From positions 4,104 to 68,103 of the forward strand of contig NZ_LSLK01000102.1 in the NCBI RefSeq assembly GCF_002257705.1: a stretch of 64,000 bases of DNA, given 5' to 3'. Made by a program: the position numbers and the translations under genes. Within the stretch, counting starts at the first letter, position 1, and each line of letters begins with the position of its first letter. A model generated the notes under the pieces. It was not told the DNA's origin. It did no database searches and saw only the letters and a program-made list of their open reading frames with translations. This stretch comes from Sporomusa silvacetica DSM 10669 (GTDB lineage Bacteria > Bacillota > Negativicutes > Sporomusales > Sporomusaceae). Positions 1-7,851 of the stretch are shown in pieces.

Positions 1-53
1 TTTTACCACATTACCCGGCTAATGAAATTATCTTTATATTGGTTTATTCATTT

Positions 54-88
54 ACTAAAAATATCCGGCTTAGCCGGGTATTTTTAGT
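54..88. terminator. Bidirectional intrinsic terminator
   Basis: A 16-bp nearly perfect inverted repeat (arms 54-69 and 73-88) has a 3-nt loop. The A-rich left and T-rich right outer arms make it usable in both directions. It probably ends a transcription unit lying to the left of the window. Nothing recognisable as a gene lies in 1-254. Confidence 0.75.
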
Positions 89-254
89 GGAAAAGTGGAA
101 TGGGGTTTTAATAAGACACTGCCAATGTCTCGCTTTATCAAAAAGGAGATAGCAAGAAATTCACAACAGTGCGCAAGGTTTGGCGAAGGAATATTTATAA
201 TAAGCCAGAATGAAACAATGGTTGCAACAATCTAAAATTTCTGAATAATACTAC

Positions 255-283
255 TTGCAAAAGTGGCTCGCCTATGTTATTAT
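255..283 (+). promoter_or_regulatory. Sigma-A type promoter of a predicted non-coding RNA
   Basis: TTGCAA at 255-260, a 17-nt spacer and TATTAT at 278-283 give a good vegetative promoter. Transcription would start near 290. No open reading frame with a ribosome-binding site follows before the terminator at 537-562, so the product is read as an RNA. Confidence 0.6.
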
Positions 284-289
284 CTAAGT

Positions 290-572
290 AAGCACCATCC
301 GTATAGCGTAGATTCAAACCCAAGCTGCAGTAGGTAGGAAACGTTCCGTTTTCCGTTTGTTGCAAAGTAGGTTATTAATCTGGCAGGGTAGTGTTTTTTG
401 TTTCCTCAAAAAGGTCAATTGAATCACAGCTTTCCATTGGGTGTAAGAATTAGGTTGTTCCCGTTCGCAAGCTAAGTTGTATAAGGTTAGTGTGTATCAA
501 GTACAGTGACTGCTATAGGGATGGGCGCTTTAGGTAAGAGGGAAGGATTAAACCTTCCCTCTATTAATTTTG
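290..572 (+). ncRNA. Predicted structured non-coding RNA, about 280 nt, family unknown
   Basis: The segment has its own promoter (255-283) and ends in a 10-bp terminator hairpin (537-546 with 553-562) followed by a T-rich stretch. Its ends pair over a long distance: 291-293 with 527-529, 295-300 with 519-524, and 302-307 with 512-517, giving 15 base pairs with small internal mismatches. No coding frame with a ribosome-binding site is seen inside. A long closing stem around an irregular interior resembles the architecture of 6S-like or other large bacterial RNAs, but I could not match the interior to any family I know. Function unknown. Confidence 0.5.
537..570 (+). terminator. Intrinsic terminator of the predicted RNA
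   Basis: Perfect 10-bp arms at 537-546 and 553-562 flank a 6-nt loop, followed by a T-rich tract. It lies directly after the 3' strand of the long-range closing stem of the predicted RNA. Confidence 0.7.
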
Positions 573-637
573 CCGGATAGTTAGTCTCATACTATGCAAA
601 AGATGTAGTCTAATCTGTGTATGTCCTAAATTAGGTA

Positions 638-666
638 TTGACGAATAGAATGGCCAATGATAAAAT
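638..666 (+). promoter_or_regulatory. Promoter of the first glycyl radical enzyme operon
   Basis: TTGACG at 638-643, a 17-nt spacer and TAAAAT at 661-666. The predicted start is near 673, only a few bases before the tandem leader hairpins at 678 and 723. The same arrangement recurs at 4437 and 10041. Confidence 0.65.
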
Positions 667-677
667 AAGCAAAATAA

Positions 678-782
678 AGCTAACTGGAAATCCAGAGGCT
701 ACACGTAAATAGTATAGTAAACGGCTGATCAGAAATCTGAAGGCTAAGTGTTGGTAACAGAAACCATCACTTAGCCTTTTTT
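678..782 (+). promoter_or_regulatory. Leader attenuator, copy A, with tandem hairpin motif
   Basis: Two 23-nt hairpins of one design lie at 678-700 and 723-745: an outer GGCU-type stem, a small internal loop, a 4-bp inner stem and an A-rich tetraloop. The last GGCT of the second hairpin (742-745) is also the start of the terminator 5' arm (742-750), which pairs with 768-776 and is followed by six T. Forming the hairpin and forming the terminator are therefore mutually exclusive. The same element occurs at 4485 and 10084. The inner stems co-vary between copies. I do not recognise it as a known riboswitch. Confidence 0.65.
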
Positions 783-830
783 AGTCTACCAGAATTTATA
801 ACTAAATTCTGTTGACATAAGAACGACTAA

Positions 831-963
831 GGCTTCTGCCGGCGTCCTGAAGGACTTGGCACAAGCCAAGTCTTATCTTACCCTAACAGAAAGTATAACT
901 TTCTTAAGAACAGGATAAGGGCAACATCGGCTTCCGCTTTCGCCAAAGGCTCGGCGCAAGCCG
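831..963 (+). repeat. Pair of imperfect hairpin-forming repeats in the long leader
   Basis: Two related segments (831-874 and 929-963) share the opening GGCTTC, an internal GGC-rich part and the closing CAAGCC. The first carries a perfect 8-bp hairpin (853-860 with 865-872), and the second can pair CGGCTT with AAGCCG. They lie between the attenuator and the ribosome-binding site of the glycyl radical enzyme gene. They could be leader structure or intergenic repeats; no gene is seen here. Confidence 0.35.
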
Positions 964-1009
964 TGTTTTCTTTATTTTTCAGTACGCGTAAAATAGGGAG
1001 GTTTAAATT

Positions 1010-3490
1010 ATGGGTTTGTCTACCACTGTTTTATCACCACAGGAGCAACGATTAACTGAAGAATTAACAGGTAAATACAAAGCTTGTGAAAGACCAAGAC
1101 CATATAACATCTTTAATTCATTTAAAGGAGAACGCCCCCAAATCGATATCGAAAGAGCAAAGTATTTTACTGAATCCTTTAAGCTAACTGAGGGGCAACC
1201 GTTAAGCTTGCGGTGGGCTAAGGCTCTTCGGCACATTGCTGAAAACATTACTGTATATATCGACGATCAACAGCTTTTGGTAGGCCGGGCAGGTTGCCAG
1301 GGTAGATATGGAGTCATATATCCGGAATTGGATGGCTGCTTTCTGGAACAAATGGCAGAAGAATTGCCTAAGCGGATAGAGTCTCCCTTCTATATTGCCG
1401 CTGATGATATAGCCTATATTAAACAGGAGATTGCACCTTATTGGAAGGGAAAAACGTTTTATGAAGATCTTGCCAAGTCACTGCCAGAAGATGTTTTAAA
1501 GCTAACTTACGATCCGGTAAATGTGTCGAAATCAAGATTTATTGTTAATGAAACAGCCACTATGCGCTCAGCACTACAATGGGTTCATGATTTTGAGAAA
1601 GTATTGAAAAAGGGCTTTAAGGCCATAAAACAGGAGGCCCAAAGCCAATTAGAGGCTCTTGACCTGTTTGATCCCAAGGATGCTCTGGAGAAAGCTCCTT
1701 TCCTTGAGGCTATTATCCTTGTATCAGAGGCTATTGTTGTATGGGCCAAGCGGCATGCAAGACTGGCCGCCGAACTGGCTGTAAACGAAACTGATGTAAA
1801 AAGAAAGCGTGAGTTACAGGAGATTGCCAGAATATGTGATTGGGTGCCAGAAAATCCTGCACGTACTTTTTATGAAGCTGCTCAGGCACAATGGTTTACT
1901 CAAATGTTTTCCCGACTGGAACAAAAGACAGGTGCTACTATCTCTAATGGAAGAATGGATCAGTATTTATATCCATTTTACAAAGCTGATTTACAAGCGG
2001 GGCGAGTTGATCAGGAAAAGGCCAAAGAACTTTTAGAGTGCATGTGGGTAGGAATGGCTCAGTATATTGATTTATATGTTAGCCCGGCTGGTGCTTGCTT
2101 TAATGAAGCCTATGCGCATTGGGAAGCCGTTACCATTGGTGGGCTGGATGAGAATGGTGAGGATGCTACCAATGAATTAACTTATTTGCTTTTAGAATCG
2201 AAACGGGAATTTCCCATCAACTATCCTGATTTAGCCGCCAGGGTTCATGCACGTTCACCAGAAAGATATCTTTATGAGATAGCTGAGACGATAAAGGAGG
2301 GCTCAGGCTTTCCTAAACTGATCAATGATGAAGAGGTTATTCCCTTACTGGTTGCTAAAGGCGCTAGTTTTAAAGAGGCTAATACCTACGCTGTCTCAGG
2401 CTGCACGGAAGTCAGAATGCCCAACCGGGATACATATACCAGTCCTTGCGCGTATGTTAATATAGCCGCTGCCTTAGAAATGGTTTTGTACAATGGAAGA
2501 ATGAAAATCTACCATGATGAACTATTAACTATTGAAACAGGGAATCCAAGAAGCTTTGCAACCTGGGAAGAATTTTGGCAGGCCTATATTGGGCAGCAAA
2601 CCTATTTGCTTAAGCAAGCTTTCAAGCAACAGTATATCGCGAATAGTTTACGGGAAAAGCACTTTGCTGCTCCGCTGGGATCTGTGTTGCATGAACAATG
2701 CCTAAAGGATTATAAAGATCTTCATTCAGCAAGTATTGCTGGCGGAATTGACTTGGGTTATTTTGACATTATCGGCTATGCTACGGTAGTCGATTCATTG
2801 GCTGCCATTAAAAAGTTCGTATATGAAGAGAAGCAGATAACTATTGCTGAGTTGATAGCTGTACTAGCTAATGATTTTCAGGGGGATGAAGCTATCAGAC
2901 AATTACTGTTACATGCTCCCCGCTATGGAAACAATGATCCTTATGCCGACTCTATCGCAAAAAATATAGATTTAGCGGCACTTCAATTTACTCACAAATA
3001 CTCTAAGACAATAGGTGTGAGCCTTGATGTAAGGTATGTACCGGTAACTTCTCACGTTCCCTTCGGTAAGGTTGTTGGTGCTACAGCCAATGGTAGAAAC
3101 GCAGGTGCTGCTCTTTCTGACGGATCTTCTGCCTCGCATGGCGCAGACGTGAAGGGGCCGACTGCCGTGCTCATGTCAAATGCTAATTCCAAAAATATGG
3201 GTTTTCAGGAACGGGCATCAAGACTATTAAACATAAAGTTAAGCCCTTCATGTGTGCAAGGTGAAGCAGGAACAAGAAAAATCACTTCCCTCATCCGTAG
3301 CTGGTGTGATTTAAAGCTCTGGCATTTGCAGTTTAATATTATCAACAAAGAGACTTTGCTGGCAGCCCAAAAGGAGCCTGATAAATACCGGAATCTGCTT
3401 GTCCGGGTGGCCGGATATAGTGCGTATTTCATAGATCTTTCGCCTGATTTACAGAATGATGTCATTGCCAGAACGGAGCATAGTTTGTAG
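1010..3490 (+). CDS. Isethionate sulfite-lyase-like glycyl radical enzyme, paralogue 1
   Basis: This 826-residue glycyl radical enzyme has the active-site cysteine C465 followed by E467 in a GCTE motif, and the radical glycine G802 in the C-terminal VAGYSAYF. Relative to Bilophila IslA numbering as I recall it, every position is shifted by exactly three. R186, Q190, W371 and R675 correspond to the sulfonate-pocket residues R189, Q193, W374 and R678. That argues for a C-S lyase acting on isethionate or a close analogue, giving acetaldehyde plus sulfite. The residue matching F682 is V679, so the substrate may differ. Start: ATG after GGGAGG. Its activase follows 11 bp downstream. Expression is probably controlled by the attenuator at 678-782. 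The later paralogue at 20251 is closer to the canonical pocket. Confidence 0.85.
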   Translation: MGLSTTVLSPQEQRLTEELTGKYKACERPRPYNIFNSFKGERPQIDIERAKYFTESFKLTEGQPLSLRWAKALRHIAENITVYIDDQQLLVGRAGCQGRYGVIYPELDGCFLEQMAEELPKRIESPFYIAADDIAYIKQEIAPYWKGKTFYEDLAKSLPEDVLKLTYDPVNVSKSRFIVNETATMRSALQWVHDFEKVLKKGFKAIKQEAQSQLEALDLFDPKDALEKAPFLEAIILVSEAIVVWAKRHARLAAELAVNETDVKRKRELQEIARICDWVPENPARTFYEAAQAQWFTQMFSRLEQKTGATISNGRMDQYLYPFYKADLQAGRVDQEKAKELLECMWVGMAQYIDLYVSPAGACFNEAYAHWEAVTIGGLDENGEDATNELTYLLLESKREFPINYPDLAARVHARSPERYLYEIAETIKEGSGFPKLINDEEVIPLLVAKGASFKEANTYAVSGCTEVRMPNRDTYTSPCAYVNIAAALEMVLYNGRMKIYHDELLTIETGNPRSFATWEEFWQAYIGQQTYLLKQAFKQQYIANSLREKHFAAPLGSVLHEQCLKDYKDLHSASIAGGIDLGYFDIIGYATVVDSLAAIKKFVYEEKQITIAELIAVLANDFQGDEAIRQLLLHAPRYGNNDPYADSIAKNIDLAALQFTHKYSKTIGVSLDVRYVPVTSHVPFGKVVGATANGRNAGAALSDGSSASHGADVKGPTAVLMSNANSKNMGFQERASRLLNIKLSPSCVQGEAGTRKITSLIRSWCDLKLWHLQFNIINKETLLAAQKEPDKYRNLLVRVAGYSAYFIDLSPDLQNDVIARTEHSL

Positions 3491-3501
3491 GAGGATACTA
3501 C

Positions 3502-4440
3502 ATGGAACCCAATCACAAACGGTCAGGGTATGTCTTTAATATCCAGCAATTTTCGGTGCATGATGGCCCTGGAATAAGAACCATTGTATTTTTAAAAGGT
3601 TGTCCGCTGCGGTGCCGCTGGTGCAGTAATCCGGAATCCCAGGAGAGCAAGCCAGAGCTGGCTTACAACCAAAACAAGTGTATTGGGATCGCTGCCTGTG
3701 GCAGATGTCTCAAAGCTTGCCCCCATAACGCATTACGGCAGGGAGAGGATGATAAGCCAGTAGCTCTCCGGGATGTTTGTAAACGGTGTTCTTCTTGTGC
3801 AGGGGCGTGTCCTACAACAGCCTTACATACTTTCGGGCAATTGATGAGTATTGACGATATTTTAGAGGTGGTAGAGCGAGACAACGTTTTTTTCTCTAGA
3901 TCAGGCGGTGGTCTGACTATCAGTGGTGGGGAACCACTGATGCAGCCGGATTTTACGGTTGAACTGTTACAGGCGGCCAAACGCAGGCGGATAAATACCA
4001 CCATGGAAACTAGCGGTTATGCCAAGTGGCAGACGCTGGAGCAGGCATGCCACTATCTGAATACACTTATTTATGATATAAAGTGCTTGGATTCGAGTAG
4101 ACACCGTGAGCAAACCCAACAAGCTAACAATATCATCCTTGAAAATTTCGTCAGACTGACAGCAGCCTTTCCTAACCTGCCCATACTGGTCAGAACACCT
4201 ATAATCCCTGGATTTAATGATTCTGAGGAAGATATTACAGCCATAATTAATTTTGTTAAGGGAAGGCCCAATGTTGGTTATGAATTGTTGCCCTATCACC
4301 GTTTAGGGCAGCCAAAATACGAGTATTTGGGAAAAGAATATCCTCTAGGTAATTTAACCTTGCGTGAAGAACAATTTGCGCGGTTGAACACTGTAAAAAG
4401 TGCTCTCGACAATCCATGCTTATCCAAAGTTACCTATTGA
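3502..4440 (+). CDS. islB: Glycyl radical enzyme activating protein (radical SAM)
   Basis: This 312-residue protein has the radical-SAM cluster motif C34-x3-C38-x2-C41. An inserted ferredoxin domain follows with two 4Fe-4S sets (C60, C66, C69, C73 and C93, C96, C99, C103), as in the activases of the IslB/CutD/glycerol dehydratase group. It uses S-adenosylmethionine and an electron to place the glycyl radical on its partner. The ribosome-binding site AGGAGG precedes ATG, 11 bp after the lyase gene, so the two form an operon. It is the only activase in the window and may also serve the second lyase at 20251. The stop codon lies inside the -35 box of the next promoter. Confidence 0.9.
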   Translation: MEPNHKRSGYVFNIQQFSVHDGPGIRTIVFLKGCPLRCRWCSNPESQESKPELAYNQNKCIGIAACGRCLKACPHNALRQGEDDKPVALRDVCKRCSSCAGACPTTALHTFGQLMSIDDILEVVERDNVFFSRSGGGLTISGGEPLMQPDFTVELLQAAKRRRINTTMETSGYAKWQTLEQACHYLNTLIYDIKCLDSSRHREQTQQANNIILENFVRLTAAFPNLPILVRTPIIPGFNDSEEDITAIINFVKGRPNVGYELLPYHRLGQPKYEYLGKEYPLGNLTLREEQFARLNTVKSALDNPCLSKVTY

Positions 4441-4465
4441 CGCCATCGATAGAGTATGATACTAT
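4437..4465 (+). promoter_or_regulatory. Promoter B, overlapping the activase stop codon
   Basis: TTGACG at 4437-4442, a 17-nt spacer and TACTAT at 4460-4465. The -35 box contains the TGA stop of the activase. The downstream leader hairpin begins about 19 nt after the -10 box. Confidence 0.6.
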
Positions 4466-4484
4466 TAATACAATATTTTAGCTA

Positions 4485-4557
4485 GGCTGATTAGAAAAAC
4501 TGAAGGCCGAAGCAGTTGGTAGATATTTTACCGACTCTTCCGGCCTTTTATTTTTTG
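4485..4557 (+). promoter_or_regulatory. Leader attenuator, copy B
   Basis: The shared hairpin motif (4485-4508; 5-nt A loop, inner stem TTAG/CTGA, outer GGCT/GGCC) overlaps the 5' arm of an intrinsic terminator. The arm GGCCGAAG at 4505-4512 pairs with 4537-4545 and a T-rich tail follows. It precedes the small gene at 4614 and, beyond that, the first ABC importer. Confidence 0.65.
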
Positions 4558-4613
4558 TCAGGTATACCATTCTACTCTATCGACAAGGCTTAGGGAATTG
4601 AGAGGTGTACATA

Positions 4614-4970
4614 TTGAATACCGTAAAACAGCTTGGCCTGACAATTAATCAGCAAGAGCAACTACTGGAAAGAGAAATAGCCAAGTTCGCCAAGGAGAGA
4701 ATTGGGAAAGGGCCAAGTAAAACAGAGGTACGTATTGCTGATAATATACTTATTTGTGTGCAGTATGGCTTCTTAACCAAAGCAGAAGAGTTAATCATCG
4801 AGTCAGGCCATTCGGATAAAGTTATTGACTATCGCAGAGTGTATATCATGCAATGTGTTAATGATATTGAGAAGATAATCTATCAGGTTATTGACCGAAA
4901 GATTAAGTATTTTTTCCCCAGTTGGATACTTGAACAAAATTTATCATGTTGGACAATTTATCTGGATTAA
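4614..4970 (+). CDS. Small DUF2294-like protein
   Basis: This soluble protein of about 118 residues has a central GKGPSKTEVRIADN stretch and a following hydrophobic strand. That pattern resembles the DUF2294 family, whose members often read GKGPK followed by a beta-strand. The biochemical role of the family is not established to my knowledge. I prefer TTG at 4614, eight bases after AGAGG (4601-4605). A GTG at 4605 would overlap that ribosome-binding site. The gene lies alone between attenuator B and a strong terminator at 5022. Its placement behind the switch leaves open a sensing or feedback role, which is speculation. Confidence 0.6.
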   Translation: MNTVKQLGLTINQQEQLLEREIAKFAKERIGKGPSKTEVRIADNILICVQYGFLTKAEELIIESGHSDKVIDYRRVYIMQCVNDIEKIIYQVIDRKIKYFFPSWILEQNLSCWTIYLD

Positions 4971-5021
4971 AAGCCTGATAAAGGCAAAAATCCTTTAATG
5001 AAATAGTTATGCTTCTTAACA

Positions 5022-5066
5022 AAGAACAGATAACTACCTTTTGGTAGCAGTCTGTTCTTTTTTATT
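5022..5066 (+). terminator. Intrinsic terminator between the DUF2294-like gene and the first ABC operon
   Basis: AAGAACAGA at 5022-5030 pairs with TCTGTTCTT near 5051-5059. An inner stem CTACC/GGTAG closes a TTTT loop, and a run of T follows. It lies only about 70 bp before the ABC importer gene at 5133, where I see no clear promoter. It may therefore act as a partial or second attenuator. Confidence 0.7.
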
Positions 5067-5132
5067 TTGTGCTAAAGGGGGTGAGGAGAGTCGTCGAGAC
5101 GGTGTAATACTAAGAATTTAAGGAGGGATTTT

Positions 5133-6248
5133 ATGTTAGAGAAAAAAACGTTTGTTGGCTACTTGGTTGCTGTACTTCTTACAGCTAGCTTGGTGATCGC
5201 AGGGTGCTCGGGGAAGAACCAAAGCAGTACAACCGGAAGTGCGGTAGAGACGCCGAAATCCCAAAAGGAAATTGTGAAAATAGGAATCGGATATCAAGCA
5301 CCAACCGCTCAAACCTGGGGTGCGCTAATTATCAAAAACAAAAAACTCTATGAAAAGTACTTGCAGGAAAAGTATCCGGATAAGGTTTTTGAAATTGAAT
5401 GGTTCAACTCACCTTCCGGTCCCCCGTTAACAAATAATATGATTGCGGGGAAGCTGCAACTAGCACTCATGGGAGACATGCCTATACTAATTAACGGCGA
5501 GCAAGGACAGACATCCCGCAATTACAAATCCGTATTTCTTGCTTTCGACGGAAAAGGTGTTGGAGGGAAAAATCAGGCCATATTAACTCCCAAAGGCAGC
5601 AACATAAAGATGGAGGATTTGAAAGGGAAAACGATTTCGACAATCCTTGGATCTAGCGCCCACAGGATGCTGCTAGTGGCCCTGGACAAATATGGCTTAA
5701 CAAACGAAGTGACAATTGTTAACCAGGATGTGACCGTGGGCATGAGTAATATTGAGCAAAACAAAATTTTTGCTCACGCTACCTGGGAGCCCTATCCCAG
5801 CCTAATTCAAACTAAAGGTATTGGAGATGTTCTGCTTGATGGCAGTGAGACTAATGTGGATTATTTAGATGGTGTTGTGGCTGATCGCATCTGGGTGGAA
5901 AACAATCAGGAATATGCGGTTGCCTTTTTAAAGGCTTTGATTGAGTCGCATAAGTTTATTAGAGAGAACCCTGAGGAAGCGGCGAGGATTTTCCAGGAGG
6001 AATCCCAATATCCGCTTGATGTAACCAAAAAGATTGTTCAGAATGTCAGATTTGATGCGGCAATCTATTCGAAAGACATAACGACATTAGCGGGCAGCCG
6101 GGATTTTCTGAAAAAGCTTGAAAAGCTCAAGAGTATTGATTTGAACAAGTTTGTTGACGATCAGTATTTAAAGGCTGCATTTAAGGAGTTAGGATACAAA
6201 TATCCTACGGACGCTGAGCTGAAAGGTGATTGGATTCCTTTGAAATAG
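5133..6248 (+). CDS. Sulfonate/nitrate/taurine-type ABC transporter substrate-binding lipoprotein 1
   Basis: This 371-residue protein has a lipoprotein signal peptide with lipobox ending VIAGC (C25). The binding fold is of the SsuA/TauA/NMT1 type, with a segment LKGKTISTILGSSAHR typical of the family. It would be membrane-anchored outside the cell and deliver a sulfonate-like anion to the permease at 6259. ATG follows AGGAGGG. Permease and ATPase genes follow with 10-bp and 3-bp gaps, so the three form one operon. The residues do not show which sulfonate is bound; the neighbouring sulfite-lyase suggests isethionate or taurine. Confidence 0.85.
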   Translation: MLEKKTFVGYLVAVLLTASLVIAGCSGKNQSSTTGSAVETPKSQKEIVKIGIGYQAPTAQTWGALIIKNKKLYEKYLQEKYPDKVFEIEWFNSPSGPPLTNNMIAGKLQLALMGDMPILINGEQGQTSRNYKSVFLAFDGKGVGGKNQAILTPKGSNIKMEDLKGKTISTILGSSAHRMLLVALDKYGLTNEVTIVNQDVTVGMSNIEQNKIFAHATWEPYPSLIQTKGIGDVLLDGSETNVDYLDGVVADRIWVENNQEYAVAFLKALIESHKFIRENPEEAARIFQEESQYPLDVTKKIVQNVRFDAAIYSKDITTLAGSRDFLKKLEKLKSIDLNKFVDDQYLKAAFKELGYKYPTDAELKGDWIPLK

Positions 6249-6258
6249 AGGTGGCGGT

Positions 6259-7053
6259 ATGTCGGATTCATCTTCTTTTCGATATAGAATTACCAGGGTA
6301 ATCCGAAAGATAATAGCGATAATTGTATTTGTTGTCACATGGCAGATCCTGGTCAGTAATAATGTCATGTCGCCGCTTATGTTTGGCAATCTGCCCTCCC
6401 CGGTAGAGGTTGGGGAAACCTTCATTGTAGTTTTGCAAAAGCAGGTATATTACTATCACATACTGGCGAGTTTCGGGAGAATTCTTGCTGGTAGTTTAGC
6501 AGCTCTGCCACTTGCAGTATTCTTGGGGCTAATTATTGGACTATCACGGGTTACCGAAGATTTGCTGCTGTCTATCTTTGATATGCTGCGCCCCATTCCC
6601 CAGATTTCCTGGATACCGGTAGCGATATTAATCTTCCCTTCGGTGGAAGGGAGTATCATCTTTATCACTTTCCTGGGAGCCTTTTTCCCCATTCTTGTTA
6701 ATACAATTGCTGGAGTAGCTAATGTCAATCCATCATTAATTATCGCGGCCAAGAGCATGAATGCTACTAAGTTACAGCTTTTACGGTATGTTTACTTGCC
6801 GGGAATTATCCCGAATATATTTACAGGCTTTACTATTGGAATCGGAGTATCATGGATGAGTGTAATTGCCGCTGAAATGATTTCCGGGAAATACGGAATT
6901 GGTTATTATACCTGGACTTCCTACACGTTAATGGCGTATTCGGAGACCATTATCGGGATGATTACCATCGGCGCAATGGGTACAGTATGTTTTGAATTAA
7001 TCAAAATAATTGAGAAAAGCTTGTTAAAATGGCGTGAAGAAATTGGGGGCTAG
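6259..7053 (+). CDS. Sulfonate-type ABC transporter permease 1
   Basis: This 264-residue inner-membrane protein of the SsuC/TauC family has about six transmembrane segments. An EAA-type loop near residues 160-190 (AAKSMNATK followed by LPGIIPNIFTG) docks on the ATPase. It lies between the binding protein at 5133 and the ATPase at 7057. The start codon ATG follows GAGGTGGCGG. Confidence 0.88.
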   Translation: MSDSSSFRYRITRVIRKIIAIIVFVVTWQILVSNNVMSPLMFGNLPSPVEVGETFIVVLQKQVYYYHILASFGRILAGSLAALPLAVFLGLIIGLSRVTEDLLLSIFDMLRPIPQISWIPVAILIFPSVEGSIIFITFLGAFFPILVNTIAGVANVNPSLIIAAKSMNATKLQLLRYVYLPGIIPNIFTGFTIGIGVSWMSVIAAEMISGKYGIGYYTWTSYTLMAYSETIIGMITIGAMGTVCFELIKIIEKSLLKWREEIGG

Positions 7054-7056
7054 ACC

Positions 7057-7830
7057 ATGGCAATCCTGGTACACGATGTTCGAAAATCATTTCATCTTCA
7101 AAAAGACAGAGAGATTATTGCCCTGAATGACGTAAGTCTCGGCGTAGAAGATCAGGAATTTGTGTGTTTGCTGGGACCATCTGGTTGTGGCAAAAGCACA
7201 CTGCTGAAGATTATTGCCGGTCTCGAACAGGCAAGCTCCGGATGGGTGGAGATTGATGGTCAGAAGATAACCGCGCCCAGTAGTGATCGCGCTATTGTTT
7301 TTCAAGATTATGCGTTATTTCCCTGGCGAACAGTTGTTGAGAATGTTCAGTTTGGCTTGGATTTAAGAAAGGTGCCGGCTAAAGAGGCCCGTAAGAAGGC
7401 ACTTGAGTATTTAAGTTTAGTAAATCTTTGCAACTTCGCCAATGTATATCCTCATCAATTATCCGGAGGAATGAAACAACGGGTGGCAATAGCCCGCGCC
7501 CTTGTACTTGAACCTAAGATTCTGTTACTGGATGAACCATTCGGAGCTCTGGACGCTTTTACCAGGATGCAGCTCCAGTTTGAACTTACCAGCATCTGCA
7601 AGAAGAATAGTCCGACGGTGATTTTTGTAACTCATGATATTGACGAGGCCATTTACCTTGGTGATAGGGTGGTAATCATGACACCAAATCCAGGTAAAGT
7701 GAATGCTATTGTTAACGTCCAGTTGCCCAAACCCCGCAATAGGACAGACTATGATTTTAACAAAATTCGTGATCGTGTTTTTAGGGAATTTTCACTAGTT
7801 ACTGAGACTTCTCTAGAGTATGTCATATAG
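7057..7830 (+). CDS. Sulfonate-type ABC transporter ATP-binding protein 1
   Basis: This 257-residue ATPase has Walker A GPSGCGKST at residues 40-48, signature LSGGMKQR, Walker B ILLLDEPFGALD and switch histidine in VTHD. Sequence and context match the SsuB/TauB group. It powers uptake through the permease encoded 3 bp upstream. The flavoprotein gene follows 21 bp downstream, probably on the same transcript. Confidence 0.9.
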   Translation: MAILVHDVRKSFHLQKDREIIALNDVSLGVEDQEFVCLLGPSGCGKSTLLKIIAGLEQASSGWVEIDGQKITAPSSDRAIVFQDYALFPWRTVVENVQFGLDLRKVPAKEARKKALEYLSLVNLCNFANVYPHQLSGGMKQRVAIARALVLEPKILLLDEPFGALDAFTRMQLQFELTSICKKNSPTVIFVTHDIDEAIYLGDRVVIMTPNPGKVNAIVNVQLPKPRNRTDYDFNKIRDRVFREFSLVTETSLEYVI

Positions 7831-7851
7831 GGAACATGAGGAGGAATAAGA

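Noticed and set aside
455..480. GTTCGCAAGCT, also present in E. coli 6S RNA
   Set aside because: It is on the wrong side of the molecule relative to 6S and the rest of the predicted RNA does not follow the 6S pattern, so I did not call it 6S.
723..745. CTGAT...GAA resemblance to a hammerhead ribozyme core
   Set aside because: The CUGAUGA core, the GAAA strand and the cleavage-site stem are not present; the element fits a hairpin overlapping a terminator better.
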